Positions 34,626 through 43,102 of a DNA stretch of 64,000 nucleotides are shown piece by piece. Below the pieces are notes generated by a model. The model made no database searches and had not been told where the DNA came from. It saw only the letters and a program-made list of their open reading frames with translations. The first letter of the stretch is position 1, and each line of letters begins with the position of its first letter. The DNA is taken from positions 41,738 through 105,737 of the forward strand of contig PNAA01000021.1 of the NCBI GenBank assembly GCA_003169975.1, written 5' to 3'. Made by a program: the position numbers and the translations under genes. Source of the stretch: Spartobacteria bacterium (GTDB lineage Bacteria > Verrucomicrobiota > Verrucomicrobiia > Chthoniobacterales > UBA10450).

Positions 34626-35681
34626 TCAGACGAACTTCCGCTCGTGCTCGAGGAGCCACTTCTTGCGCCAGAGCCCGCCGCCGTAGCCGCAGAGGGTGCC
34701 GTCCGCGCGGATGACGCGATGACACGGAATGATGAGACAAATCATGTTCGTGCCGTTCGCCCGGCCGACCGCACGGCGCGCGCCCGGGTTGCCGAGCTGC
34801 TCCGCCATCCACGAGTAGGAACGAGTCTCGGCGATCGGAATGGACTGTAGAATCTTCCAGGTTCGCATTTGGAAATCCGATCCGATCGGCGCGAGCGGAA
34901 GATCGAATTCGAGTTTCTTCCCGGAAAAATAATCGGCCAACTGTTTGCGGAGCGCATCGAGATGCAGGTGCTCGCCCGGTACGACGTTCGTCTTCAAACG
35001 CCGCCGCAAGATGGTCAGTTCCCGCTCGAGGGCGCGACGCTCAGCGAATTCGAGCAGACGCAAACCCGCGTCATCCGCGATTCCCACCATCGTCCCCAGC
35101 GGAGTGTCGAAACGCTCGGCCAACATCGGCGCGCGCGCTTTCGCTGCGGTCGGTGGTTCGCCGAAGATTTTCGTAAACGCTTCGCGAAATCCGCTAGCCG
35201 ATTCGAACCCGCTGCTGTCTTGCGCTTCGTCCACCCGCCCGCCCCGACGCACCTTGCGCAGAGCGAGACCCATCCGCCGGGCGCGATGGTACGCCTGGAA
35301 GGTCATCCCGTAATGCCGCTTGAATTGACGGCGGGCGGTCGAGGGATCGATCGCCAGTGCGGACAGTTCCTTGTCCGTCAGTCGTCCATCCGGCGCTTTT
35401 TCCACTTCCGCGCGCAGCCGCTCGATCAACTCGGGCGGCCGCCGATCAGGATCCATTGGTCGGCAACGCAGGCAGGGGCGATATCCGCCCAGCAGCGCGT
35501 CGTTAGGCGAAGGAAAGAACTCCACATTTTCGCGGGCCGGTTTTTTGGCGCTGCAAGTTGCTCGGCAAAAAATGCCGGTGGTGCGCACGCCGACGAAGAA
35601 GATTCCTTCAAAGCTGGCGTCGCGATTTACGAGCGCGCGATACATCGTCTCTTGGGGCGGCAAAAGTTCCATCGACTTCAT
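34626..35681 (-). CDS. ada: Ada-type bifunctional DNA alkylation repair/transcription protein
   Basis: Start at 35681 (MKSMELLPPQETMYRALVNR), 351 residues. Residues about 25-85: Ada zinc domain with Cys ligands (GIFCRATCSAKKP, PCLRCRP). Residues about 90-175: AraC-type HTH (SALAIDPSTARRQFKRHYGM). Residues about 185-350: O6-alkylguanine transferase with active-site IPCHRVI. It repairs methylphosphotriesters and O6-methylguanine and activates the adaptive response. The start overlaps the DUF1203 stop (ATGA). Confidence 0.95.
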   Translation of the reverse strand: MKSMELLPPQETMYRALVNRDASFEGIFFVGVRTTGIFCRATCSAKKPARENVEFFPSPNDALLGGYRPCLRCRPMDPDRRPPELIERLRAEVEKAPDGRLTDKELSALAIDPSTARRQFKRHYGMTFQAYHRARRMGLALRKVRRGGRVDEAQDSSGFESASGFREAFTKIFGEPPTAAKARAPMLAERFDTPLGTMVGIADDAGLRLLEFAERRALERELTILRRRLKTNVVPGEHLHLDALRKQLADYFSGKKLEFDLPLAPIGSDFQMRTWKILQSIPIAETRSYSWMAEQLGNPGARRAVGRANGTNMICLIIPCHRVIRADGTLCGYGGGLWRKKWLLEHERKFV

Positions 35682-36145
35682 TTGCGCTCCAGTCTCATCG
35701 TGTAGCAACCCCGGGTCACGCTGCGTGCCTGCAAATACGCGGTCGCCGGATTCTCCAGCAACTGCGCAATCACGGGTTCGGGTTGGTCGTTCTCAACGAC
35801 GACGGCGTCGATCATATCGTTCGTCGCATTATACGCCCGGAGCACGCGGTGGCTCCGGAAATTGGCTGGGTATTTATCGGTTGCCGCGTAGGCCGGGCAC
35901 GGCTCGGCGTGGACGAAGATCGGTCCGCTCTCCGAGTAGGGCCGACCTGGCGGAACGGATTGATAAGGAAAGAGAATCACTTCCTCGCCCGGCTGCGCCC
36001 ACTGCAAACAATGCCGGCACGGGTAACCGGTCGGCGAGTCGGCGGTCAGGACAGCATGATCCGGAGCACCCGCCCGCGCCGCGCGCCGCGCCGTTTCCGC
36101 GATCTCGGAAGGTAAAGGAACCACACGGTAATCAGATGTTTTCAT
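35678..36145 (-). CDS. DUF1203 protein
   Basis: 155 residues: YPCRHCLQWAQPGEEVILFPY and GPIFVHAEPCPAY match DUF1203. The function is unknown. It is upstream of and translationally coupled to ada, which suggests a link to alkylation damage, though this is inference only. Preceded by a gene-free stretch with repeat R3. Confidence 0.85.
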   Translation of the reverse strand: MKTSDYRVVPLPSEIAETARRAARAGAPDHAVLTADSPTGYPCRHCLQWAQPGEEVILFPYQSVPPGRPYSESGPIFVHAEPCPAYAATDKYPANFRSHRVLRAYNATNDMIDAVVVENDQPEPVIAQLLENPATAYLQARSVTRGCYTMRLERK

Positions 36146-36224
36146 GAGCCCAGCCTAAAGCCGGGTCGTCCGGTCGCGCATCGACGGAATTCGGGCGGCG
36201 AATTCCCGGCCTAACGAGAAATCC

Positions 36225-36360
36225 TGTAGACGTCGCCCTCTGGGCGACGCGGGTGTAAGCGTCGCCTGAACGGAAAATTCTTGCAGACAATGCTTTCCCC
36301 CGCGCTTCGCAGCCTCCGGCTCGGAAGAGCTTACGGCTCGGGGAGAGCGAAGCGTCTACA
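36225..36360. repeat. Two-hairpin palindromic repeat (REPIN-like) R3, TGTAGACG family
   Basis: Terminal arms TGTAGACG (36225) and CGTCTACA (to 36360), inner hairpin GTCGCCC-TCT-GGGCGAC and a second, imperfect one around CCTCCGGCTCGGAAGAG. It abuts the stop codon of the thioesterase gene (36361-36363). A GCCTAACGA word sits just outside (36209). Confidence 0.75.
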
Positions 36361-36834
36361 TCACCAGCGATGAAAGGCCGGGTGGCCTTCTTTCACCGCG
36401 ACAAATGTGCCGCGACAGGTCGCGCAAATTTTTCCTCCGGCGCTCAGCGTCCCCTCGATCGTCGCGCGATCGGCAGATGAATCGATCACTTTCGCGGCAA
36501 GAAAAACCGAGTCGTTCGTCGGCGTCGGACGCAGCAGTTTGATCGCGTAATCCGCCGTCACGGTACAGGGCGGATGATCGTCGCCGGCTTGCTTCATCAG
36601 GTGGTAAGCGGCGGTCCAGTTGCAGTGGCAGTCGAGCAAGGTGCCGATGATGCCGCCATTCAAGACACCGGGGAATGCCTCGTAGCGCGGCTCCGGTTTC
36701 CATTCCGCGACCACTTCCTCGCCGCGCGGAAAACTGCGAATGCGCAGACCTTCCGCATTCGCCGGGCCGCAGCCCCAACAGGCATTCTTGGGCGCGTAGC
36801 GTTCCTGGAGGGAGGGCGAATCCGGCGCGGCCAT
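36361..36834 (-). CDS. PaaI-family acyl-CoA thioesterase
   Basis: 157 residues with the hot-dog fold pattern: ACWGCGPANAEGLRIRSF, then EAFPGVLNGGIIGTLLDCHC (active-site N/G and D region) and TVTADYAIKLLRPTP. The CWGCG opening is typical of a PaaI subgroup. Its start overlaps the prpC stop (TAATG), so it is coupled to the methylcitrate operon and may recycle CoA from acyl-CoA by-products. Confidence 0.88.
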   Translation of the reverse strand: MAAPDSPSLQERYAPKNACWGCGPANAEGLRIRSFPRGEEVVAEWKPEPRYEAFPGVLNGGIIGTLLDCHCNWTAAYHLMKQAGDDHPPCTVTADYAIKLLRPTPTNDSVFLAAKVIDSSADRATIEGTLSAGGKICATCRGTFVAVKEGHPAFHRW

Positions 36835-37976
36835 TACTTCGCGCCGTTGGGCGACACCCCTTTGTAGGGACGCGCCGCCGGTCCGGTGTAAAGCGAGCGC
36901 GGCCGAATCAAACGATTGTGATCGTGCTGCTCGACGACGTGCGCGCACCAGCCGGCGATGCGCGAGGCGGCGAAGATCGGCGTATTCAGCTCCGGCGGAA
37001 ATTCGAGCATGGTGAAAACGGGTGCGGCGTAGAGATCGACGTTGGCGCAGAGCTGCTTCTCGCGCTCCATCGTGGCCTCGAGCTTTTCGCAAATCGGCAC
37101 CCACTGCTCCTTGCCGACTCGTTTGCCGAGATCACGCCCGATCTCGCGCATGATCGGGACGCGCGAATCGCCCTTTTTGTAAACGCGATGGCCGAAGCCC
37201 ATGATCTTCGCTTTCCTGGCGAGCGCGTCCATCATCCAACCTTCCGCACGGTCCGCCGTCTTGATGTCATCGAGCATTTTCATCGACTCTTCGTTGGCGC
37301 CGCCGTGCAGCGGCCCCTTGAGCGTCCCGCAGGCGCTTGTGACCGCGGCATACATGTCGGCCAGGGTCGAAGCCGTGACCCGCGCGGCGAAGGTCGAAGC
37401 GTTGAATTCGTGATCGGCGTAGAGGATGAAAATCGTGTCCATCATTCTGATCTTCCAAGCCTGGGGCACGTCGCCGTTTAGTTTATAAAAGAGATTGGCC
37501 GCCAGCGTCAGGTCCGGCCTTTCCGGCAACGGATTTTCGCCCTGCTGGATGCGGTAGCCATCGGCAATCAGGGTCGAGACCTTCGCGATCAAGCGGATGG
37601 CCTTGCGAATGTTAGCTTGGTGCGAGTTGTCGTTCAGGTCGGGATCGAACGGGGCGAGCATCGACACGCCGGTGCGCAACATGTCCATGGGATGCGTGTT
37701 CTTCGGCATGAGACGCAGCATCTCCAGCACCTGCCTGGGAAGAGGGCGCTCCGCGGCAATGGCTCGGGAGAATTCCTGCCGCTGTTCGATCGTCGGCAGA
37801 TCGTCGTGGAGCAGGAGATAAGCGACCTCTTCAAAGCTCGCTTTCTCCGCCATCTCGTGGATGTCGTAGCCGCGATACATCAGGCCGGCATTGGGATCGA
37901 CCCAGCAGATTTCGGTTTCGCCGGCGATGACACCGGCGAGGCCTGGACTGTAGGCGGGTTTGGTTTCTGTGCTCAT
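36834..37976 (-). CDS. prpC: 2-methylcitrate synthase/citrate synthase
   Basis: Start at 37976 (MSTETKPAYSPGLAGVIAGE), 380 residues. Short citrate-synthase type with YRGYDI, HEFNASTFAARVTAS, GPLHGGANE and the catalytic GFGHRVYKKGDSR. Sequence alone does not separate citrate from methylcitrate synthase; the location after prpD and prpB supports propionyl-CoA + oxaloacetate condensation. Confidence 0.88.
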   Translation of the reverse strand: MSTETKPAYSPGLAGVIAGETEICWVDPNAGLMYRGYDIHEMAEKASFEEVAYLLLHDDLPTIEQRQEFSRAIAAERPLPRQVLEMLRLMPKNTHPMDMLRTGVSMLAPFDPDLNDNSHQANIRKAIRLIAKVSTLIADGYRIQQGENPLPERPDLTLAANLFYKLNGDVPQAWKIRMMDTIFILYADHEFNASTFAARVTASTLADMYAAVTSACGTLKGPLHGGANEESMKMLDDIKTADRAEGWMMDALARKAKIMGFGHRVYKKGDSRVPIMREIGRDLGKRVGKEQWVPICEKLEATMEREKQLCANVDLYAAPVFTMLEFPPELNTPIFAASRIAGWCAHVVEQHDHNRLIRPRSLYTGPAARPYKGVSPNGAK

Positions 37977-37984
37977 AGATTCTC

Positions 37985-38052
37985 CTGCGTGCGGGTCATT
38001 CTTAACGTCCAACGTCCAACGTTCAACTCCGAAGGCCTTGGCGAGCAGGCGT
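37985..38052. repeat. Imperfect tandem repeat between prpB and prpC
   Basis: AACGTCCAACGTCCAACGTT followed by CAACTCCGAAGGCCTTGGCG and the variant CAACCCCGAAAGCTTTCGGA: short direct and inverted units. The prpB 3' end (KTSNSESFRG) is encoded by the outermost unit. Confidence 0.5.
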
Positions 38053-38949
38053 TCAACCCCGAAAGCTTTCGGAGTTGGACGTTTTCTGTTCCGCCGGGGC
38101 TCCGTAGCCGGGCCAGCTTTCCCCCGTGGGATCGTAACCAAGCGTCTCGTAAAGTTCCTTGCGCGTCTGCATCCGATCGAGCCATCCCTCGGCCGAACCG
38201 GCTTCTTTCAAGGCGCGGAAAAATTCGCCCGTCGTCCGCATCGCCACGCGGAAGGCGCTCTGCGGGAAAATGACCATCCGATAACCGAGCTCGCCCAGTT
38301 CTCTCACGTTGAGGAGCGGGCTTTTACCAAACTCCGTCATGTTGGCAAGCAGCGGCACCTTCACTTCCCTGGCAAAATCCCGGAACTCTTCCTTCGTTTG
38401 CAATGCTTCCGGGAAGATCGCATCCGCGCCCGCGGCGACATAGGCATTCGACCGCTGCACCGCGCCATCGAAATTTTCCAGGGCACGCGAATCGGTCCGC
38501 GCGATGACGAGAAAATCGCGCTCGCGTTTTGCTTCCACGGCCGCCTGGATTTTCGCCGCCATTTCCTCGGTCTCGACCAGCCGCTTGCCGGCCAGATGCC
38601 CGCAGCGCTTCGGAAATTCCTGATCTTCCAGATGGCAGCCTGCCAAACCGGCGCGCTCCAGCTCATAGATCGTGCGCCCGACATTTTCGGCGCCGCCGAA
38701 ACCGGTATCAGCGTCCACAATCGCGGGAATCTTCACCGCGTGGGCGATGAAGCCGGCGAGCGTAGCTACTTCGTTCAGCGTCAGCAACCCGACATCCGGC
38801 AAACCGGCGGTGCAATTCGCGAGCCCCGCGCCGCTGATATAAACGGCCTCGAACCCCGCGCGCTCCACCTGGCGCGCCATCGAGGCGTTTGGCACGCCCG
38901 GCAGGGCAACCACGCCGCGCGCAATCAGCTGGCGCAAGCGGCTCGTCAT
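38053..38949 (-). CDS. prpB: 2-methylisocitrate lyase
   Basis: Start at 38949 (MTSRLRQLIARGVVALPGV); an earlier ATG (38985) would translate the dispersed repeat RDSSTSLGMTS. 298 residues of PEP-mutase/ICL fold with AGLANCTAG, VDADTGFGG and the catalytic EDQEFPKRCGH. Cleaves 2-methylisocitrate to pyruvate and succinate. The last ten residues derive from a repeat and are probably not essential. Confidence 0.92.
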   Translation of the reverse strand: MTSRLRQLIARGVVALPGVPNASMARQVERAGFEAVYISGAGLANCTAGLPDVGLLTLNEVATLAGFIAHAVKIPAIVDADTGFGGAENVGRTIYELERAGLAGCHLEDQEFPKRCGHLAGKRLVETEEMAAKIQAAVEAKRERDFLVIARTDSRALENFDGAVQRSNAYVAAGADAIFPEALQTKEEFRDFAREVKVPLLANMTEFGKSPLLNVRELGELGYRMVIFPQSAFRVAMRTTGEFFRALKEAGSAEGWLDRMQTRKELYETLGYDPTGESWPGYGAPAEQKTSNSESFRG

Positions 38950-38978
38950 TCCGAGCGAAGTCGAGGAATCCCGCGGCA
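38945..38978. repeat. GTCATTCCGAGC-type dispersed repeat at the prpB start
   Basis: GTCATTCCGAGCGAAGTCGA followed by GGAATCCCGCGG. Related sequences lie at 44982-45076 (GTCATCCCGAGCGAAGCG) and 47194-47350 (GTCATCCTGAGC ... GCTCAGGATGA). It provides the prpB start codon (complement of CAT). Confidence 0.6.
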
Positions 38979-38993
38979 TAACCAAGCAGTTCG

Positions 38994-40364
38994 TTAGGCT
39001 GGCATCCGCGCCAGCTTCATCAATTCGTTAGGGCTGGATGCCTCCTCCAGTTTCCAGCCAGCAGCCAAAATCTTCTGTGCGCCCTCCTCGCCCAGTTCCG
39101 GGACGACGAGCGCGTTGAATTTTCCTTCGAGTTGCTGGTCACTCACCGGGTTGAAGGCGTTGCCCAGCGGATAATCGACTCGCTTGGTCAGCACCCGGCC
39201 GTCCTGCAGCGTGACGTGGACGATGTTCGCCACTGCCTTGGCGTAAAGCGACGTGAGCTCGGCGTTGCGCTCCACCGTTACGTTCTCGAGAAATTTCCAG
39301 ATTTTCGGATCCATGAAACGCGCCGGCTGAAACTGTTTCTCCGTTACCTCGCCATCGAGCAGCGCGATGCTCGTGATGTAAGGCAGGCTGTGGTCCGCCG
39401 TCTCGCGGGTCTCCGGTTTCCATTTCTCCGGTTCGCTCCCGATGATGTCGACCGAGGCATCGTGACTCTCGATCCGAACCGACTGAATTTTGGCCGGGTC
39501 CCCGATCTCCTTGCGCAAAAACATCGCGGCTTCGATCGCGCTCTGGCTGTGATATTCCGCCGGCCAATACTTGATGCTGGTGTTGAGGATCATCGCCGCC
39601 GATCGCGGCACAAAGGCCGCTCCCACGTTGCCTAACGACACCCCGAGTTCCTTCTCGAATCCCATTTGCCCTTCGAAAATCGGCGCCGGGCCCGTCATTC
39701 CGGCCCGCGCCAGGAGCGCCGCATAGACGCCGTGCCGCGCGGCGTTGGCAAAGGCGACGCCTTTCCAATGCGAAAGTTCCCCCACCCGCGCCTGCCGGAA
39801 GGCGGCGCAGTTCACGCCCGCGATATTGACCGCGTGGCGGGTCTTTTCCGGGTCGAGTTTCATCAAACGCGCGGCTGCCAGAGCCGTGGAGAAAGCGCCG
39901 TAGGTCGGGTGATCCCAACCGCGCGCGCGAATGCTGGCGGCGTCGCAAAAGCGGCATTGCACTTCGTAGGCGAGCGCGATCGCGGTGATCAGCTCGCGAC
40001 CATTCGCGCCCACGCTTTCGGCGACGGCGAGCGCGGCCGCGATGTTGTCGCTCGGGTGCGCCGGTTCCTTGGAAAGATAGGTATCGTTGTAATCGAAATA
40101 ACGAATGCAGCAGCCGGTGGCGAAGGCGGCCCAATCCGGTGGCGCCTGATGATCGGTGCCCATAATGGTCGCGCCATTTTTCGCCGAGAAATCGGAGGCG
40201 ACTTTGCGCGCGATCGCGCACGGCTCCTCGTGCCAGGCGCCGAGCGCGCAGCCGAAGGAATCGATCACCCGCCGCTTCACCTCGTGCACGACTTCCGGCG
40301 AAAGATCTTCAAAGTTTAGCGAGCAGGAAAATTCCGCGAGACGGTGGGCGAGAGATTCGAACAT
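38994..40364 (-). CDS. prpD: 2-methylcitrate dehydratase (MmgE/PrpD family)
   Basis: 456 residues. The MmgE/PrpD family pattern is present: RRVIDSFGCALGAW, GCCIRYFDYNDTYLSKEPAH, SDNIAAALAVAESVGANGRE, FSTALAAARLM and KYWPAEYHSQSAIEA. Dehydrates 2-methylcitrate in propionate oxidation. First gene of prpDBC-thioesterase. The stop TAA is inside a TCGTTAGGC word (38991-38999). It ends A-R-M-P-A. Confidence 0.92.
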   Translation of the reverse strand: MFESLAHRLAEFSCSLNFEDLSPEVVHEVKRRVIDSFGCALGAWHEEPCAIARKVASDFSAKNGATIMGTDHQAPPDWAAFATGCCIRYFDYNDTYLSKEPAHPSDNIAAALAVAESVGANGRELITAIALAYEVQCRFCDAASIRARGWDHPTYGAFSTALAAARLMKLDPEKTRHAVNIAGVNCAAFRQARVGELSHWKGVAFANAARHGVYAALLARAGMTGPAPIFEGQMGFEKELGVSLGNVGAAFVPRSAAMILNTSIKYWPAEYHSQSAIEAAMFLRKEIGDPAKIQSVRIESHDASVDIIGSEPEKWKPETRETADHSLPYITSIALLDGEVTEKQFQPARFMDPKIWKFLENVTVERNAELTSLYAKAVANIVHVTLQDGRVLTKRVDYPLGNAFNPVSDQQLEGKFNALVVPELGEEGAQKILAAGWKLEEASSPNELMKLARMPA

Positions 40365-40444
40365 AGGAGAGCCTGCAATCTGGCGATGAATTACGGCACG
40401 GCAACTGTGGACGCCCCGCCGAGCGGCGGTCTGTTTTGCTCTAA

Positions 40445-40540
40445 TGTAGACGCTTCGCTCTGCGAAGCGCGGGGGAGAGCGCCGAGGACGGGGTGAAGAT
40501 CGATCCCAACTCTCGCGCCTCCCTGAGGGAGGCGTCTACA
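40445..40540. repeat. Two-hairpin palindromic repeat (REPIN-like) R4, TGTAGACGC family
   Basis: Arms TGTAGACGC (40445-40453) and GCGTCTACA (40532-40540); inner hairpins CTTCGCTCTGCGAAG and CCTCCCTGAGGGAGG. Close relative of R2. Lies between the divergent prpD and CoA-transferase genes. Confidence 0.85.
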
Positions 40541-40611
40541 ACTCCGCATCTCGCGGTCGCGGCAATTCATCCGTGCCCATCCGTATAATCCGTGGTTAAA
40601 GTTCTCTCCAC

Positions 40612-41967
40612 ATGAGCAAAGTTTACTCCGACGCAAAGGCCGCGCTGGCCGGCCTGCTCCACGACAACATGACGATCGCTGCGGGCGGCTTCGGGCTTTG
40701 CGGCATCCCGGAGAATCTCATCGCTGCACTGCACGACAGCGGGGTGAAAGGCCTAACGATCGTCGGCAACAACGCGGGCGTGGATGACTTCGGCATGGGC
40801 GTGTTGCTCACCACCCGGCAGGTAAAGAAAGTCATGGCTTCCTACGTCGGCGAGAACAAGGAGTTCGAGCGCCAGGTGCTCGCGGGTGAACTCGATCTGG
40901 AACTCATCCCGCAGGGCACACTGGCCGAGCGGTTGCGGGCGGGCGGCGCGGGCATCCCCGGGTTTTACACCCGCACCGGCTTCGGCACCAAACTGACTGA
41001 GGGCAAGGAGACGAAAGTCTTCGACGGCAAGGAGTATGTGCTCGAGCCCGGCATCCATGCCGAGGTCTCGATGGTGAAGGCGTGGAAGGGCGACAAATCA
41101 GGCAACCTGATTTTTCGAAAAACCTCGCGCAACTTTAACCCCATGATCGCCTCCTGCGGCAAGGTCTGCGTCGCTGAAGTAGAGCATCTCGTCGAGGCCG
41201 GCGAACTTGACCCCGACCAAATCCACACCCCGGGGATTTTCGTCGACCGCATCATCCAAGGCGCGAAATACGAAAAACGGATCGAGTTCCGCACCGTGCA
41301 GGGCAGCACGGCCGCCAAGAAAGAAAACCCCATTCGCGAGTTGATGGCGAAGCGCGCCGCGCAGGAGCTGCGCGACGGCTACTACGTTAACCTCGGCATC
41401 GGCATCCCGACGCTGGTGGCCAATTACATTCCCGAAGGCATGAGCGTCACCCTGCAATCCGAGAACGGCCTGCTCGGCATCGGCCCGTTCCCGACCGAGG
41501 ACGAAGTGGACGCCGACCTGATCAATGCCGGCAAGCAGACCATCACGACGAGACCCGGCTCGGCCTTTTTCTCGAGCGCCGACTCGTTCACGATGATTCG
41601 CGGCGGGCATATCGATCTCGCCATCCTTGGCGCCTTCGAAGTAACGGATAAGGGCGACATCGCAAACTGGATGGTTCCCGGAAAGATGGTGAAGGGGCCC
41701 GGCGGAGCGATGGACCTCGTCGCCGGCGTGAAACGCGTCGTGGCGGTGATGGAGCACTGCGCCAGGGACGGCAGCCCGAAGATTCTGAAAGAATGCACGC
41801 TGCCCATCACGGGCCTGGGCGTCGTTAGCCTCATCATCACCGACCTGTGTGTCTTCGAGGTAAAGGATGGCGGCGGACTCGTCCTCACCGAGCTGCATGG
41901 TGACGCGACGGTCGACGATATCCGCGCCAAGACCGGCGCACCGTTCGAGGTGGCGCTCAAAAGCTGA
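40612..41967 (+). CDS. 3-oxoacid CoA-transferase, fused A and B subunits
   Basis: 451 residues: A-half (1-230) with TIAAGGFGLCGIPENLI and VGNNAGVDDFGMG; B-half (245-451) with YVNLGIGIPTLVANYIP and catalytic Glu in QSENGLLGIGPFP. The halves are normally separate in bacteria (ScoA/ScoB) and fused in eukaryotic SCOT. Transfers CoA from succinyl-CoA to a 3-oxoacid such as acetoacetate. Divergent from the prp operon and next to other acyl-CoA genes. Confidence 0.93.
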   Translation: MSKVYSDAKAALAGLLHDNMTIAAGGFGLCGIPENLIAALHDSGVKGLTIVGNNAGVDDFGMGVLLTTRQVKKVMASYVGENKEFERQVLAGELDLELIPQGTLAERLRAGGAGIPGFYTRTGFGTKLTEGKETKVFDGKEYVLEPGIHAEVSMVKAWKGDKSGNLIFRKTSRNFNPMIASCGKVCVAEVEHLVEAGELDPDQIHTPGIFVDRIIQGAKYEKRIEFRTVQGSTAAKKENPIRELMAKRAAQELRDGYYVNLGIGIPTLVANYIPEGMSVTLQSENGLLGIGPFPTEDEVDADLINAGKQTITTRPGSAFFSSADSFTMIRGGHIDLAILGAFEVTDKGDIANWMVPGKMVKGPGGAMDLVAGVKRVVAVMEHCARDGSPKILKECTLPITGLGVVSLIITDLCVFEVKDGGGLVLTELHGDATVDDIRAKTGAPFEVALKS

Positions 41968-42078
41968 TGCGAATCGAAGAGCGCGAACTCCGCTCCGCGC
42001 GTTGCTGACCTCCGGGTAGCGCTTTTCTCTTCGCTCCTAACATCCGGGAGCGCTACGCTGGCGGATCATCTTGCGCCT

Positions 42079-42624
42079 ATGATTCTCGAACATCCTCTGA
42101 GTGACGAAGAGCGCGCCTTCCTCGACCGTGTCGCCGCATTTTCCCGCGACGAAGTGATGCCGCATGCTGATGACTGGGACCACGACGAAAACCTGCCGCG
42201 TGAGATCTTCACCAAAGCCGGCCAGATCGGAATGATGGGCATGGTCGCGCCCAAGGAATACGGAGGCGGCGGGATGAGCAACCTGACCGCGGCGCTCGCG
42301 ATCAAGGAATTGGGCAAAGCCTATGCCGCGCTCTCGATGGACATCGCGGCGCACAACGCGCTCGCCGTCGGCCAGATCAATCGGTTCGGCACCGAGGAAC
42401 AAAAGAAGAAATATCTGCCGCGCCTAACGAGCGGTGAATGGATCGGCGCCTGGGCTTTGACCGAGCCAAGCGCAGGCAGCGATACCGGCGGGATCGAGAC
42501 CAAAGGGACCGAAGAAGGCGGGCAGTGGCGGATCAACGGGATGGAGAAATTTATCACCAGCGGCCGCACCGCCGATCTCGTCGTCGTCATGGCCACCACT
42601 GGCCAGACCGGGATCGGCGATCAA
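42079..42624 (+). pseudogene. Acyl-CoA dehydrogenase, 3' half missing
   Basis: Residues 1-180 are a normal ACAD N-terminal and middle domain: DEERAFLDRVAAFSRDEVMP, APKEYGGGGMSNL, GEWIGAWALTEPSAGSD and WRINGMEKFITSGRTADLVV. After MATTGQTGIGD the homology stops at about 42624 and the frame runs into antisense of a transposase gene. The C-terminal helical domain with the catalytic Glu is absent from the window, so the protein is inactive. Confidence 0.85.
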
Positions 42625-43008
42625 GTCTTTCCTAGAGGCACTACTCTCCTCCCATTCCGCCGGGGTCGTCACCAGTCCCTTCTTCACGGGATTCTCCTCG
42701 ACATAAATGGCGACATACGTGAACTGCCGCGCGGTCTTGATTAGCGTTTCATAATAACCGTCCTGCCAGCCGGTCTTATGCTCCTTCAGATGACTCATGA
42801 ACGCGTGCATGAACTTCGGCAGCGTCCACGGCTCGCGTAAACCAAGGAGCGCGTGCCAATGGTCGGGCATGACCACGTAACCGCGAAGGTAGATGCGCTC
42901 ATGTTTCACTGCGAAGGCGAACGCGTCGACAATTATCTGCCGCAATTCAGGACCGAGCACTGGTTTCTTCGGTCGTAGGGACTTCGTGACAAAAAGTGGA
43001 CGGAGCAT
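42424..43008 (-). CDS. Y1 (HUH) transposase, REP-associated type, 3' end fused to host DNA
   Basis: Transposase homology covers residues 1-125 (43008 to about 42625): FVTKSLRPKKP, the HUH motif VVMPDHWHALLGL and the tyrosine region VAIYVEENPVKKGLV with PAEWEESSA. The remainder to 42424 is antisense acyl-CoA dehydrogenase, so the natural C-terminus is lost. Single-domain Y1 enzymes of this type mobilise REP hairpins; a TGTGGGAG-family repeat lies just upstream (43063-43092). Confidence 0.75.
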   Translation of the reverse strand: MLRPLFVTKSLRPKKPVLGPELRQIIVDAFAFAVKHERIYLRGYVVMPDHWHALLGLREPWTLPKFMHAFMSHLKEHKTGWQDGYYETLIKTARQFTYVAIYVEENPVKKGLVTTPAEWEESSASRKDLIADPGLASGGHDDDEIGGAAAGDKFLHPVDPPLPAFFGPFGLDPAGIAACAWLGQSPGADPFTAR

Positions 43009-43062
43009 CCTTCAGCCGGTGAAGACGCAGATTCTTTGAATGGGGGTCTGAGATGCTGCGAC

Positions 43063-43092
43063 CAATCGGGGCGCAAAGGCCCCTCCCACATT
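43063..43092. repeat. Hairpin repeat of the TGTGGGAG family beside the transposase
   Basis: CAATCGGGGCGCAAAGGCCC then CTCCCACATT: reads, in reverse, as AATGTGGGAG-GGGCC..., a variant of the repeat at 3738-3783 and 60567-60599. GGGGC/GCCCC forms the stem. Confidence 0.6.
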
Positions 43093-43102
43093 TGCTGCTG
43101 CG

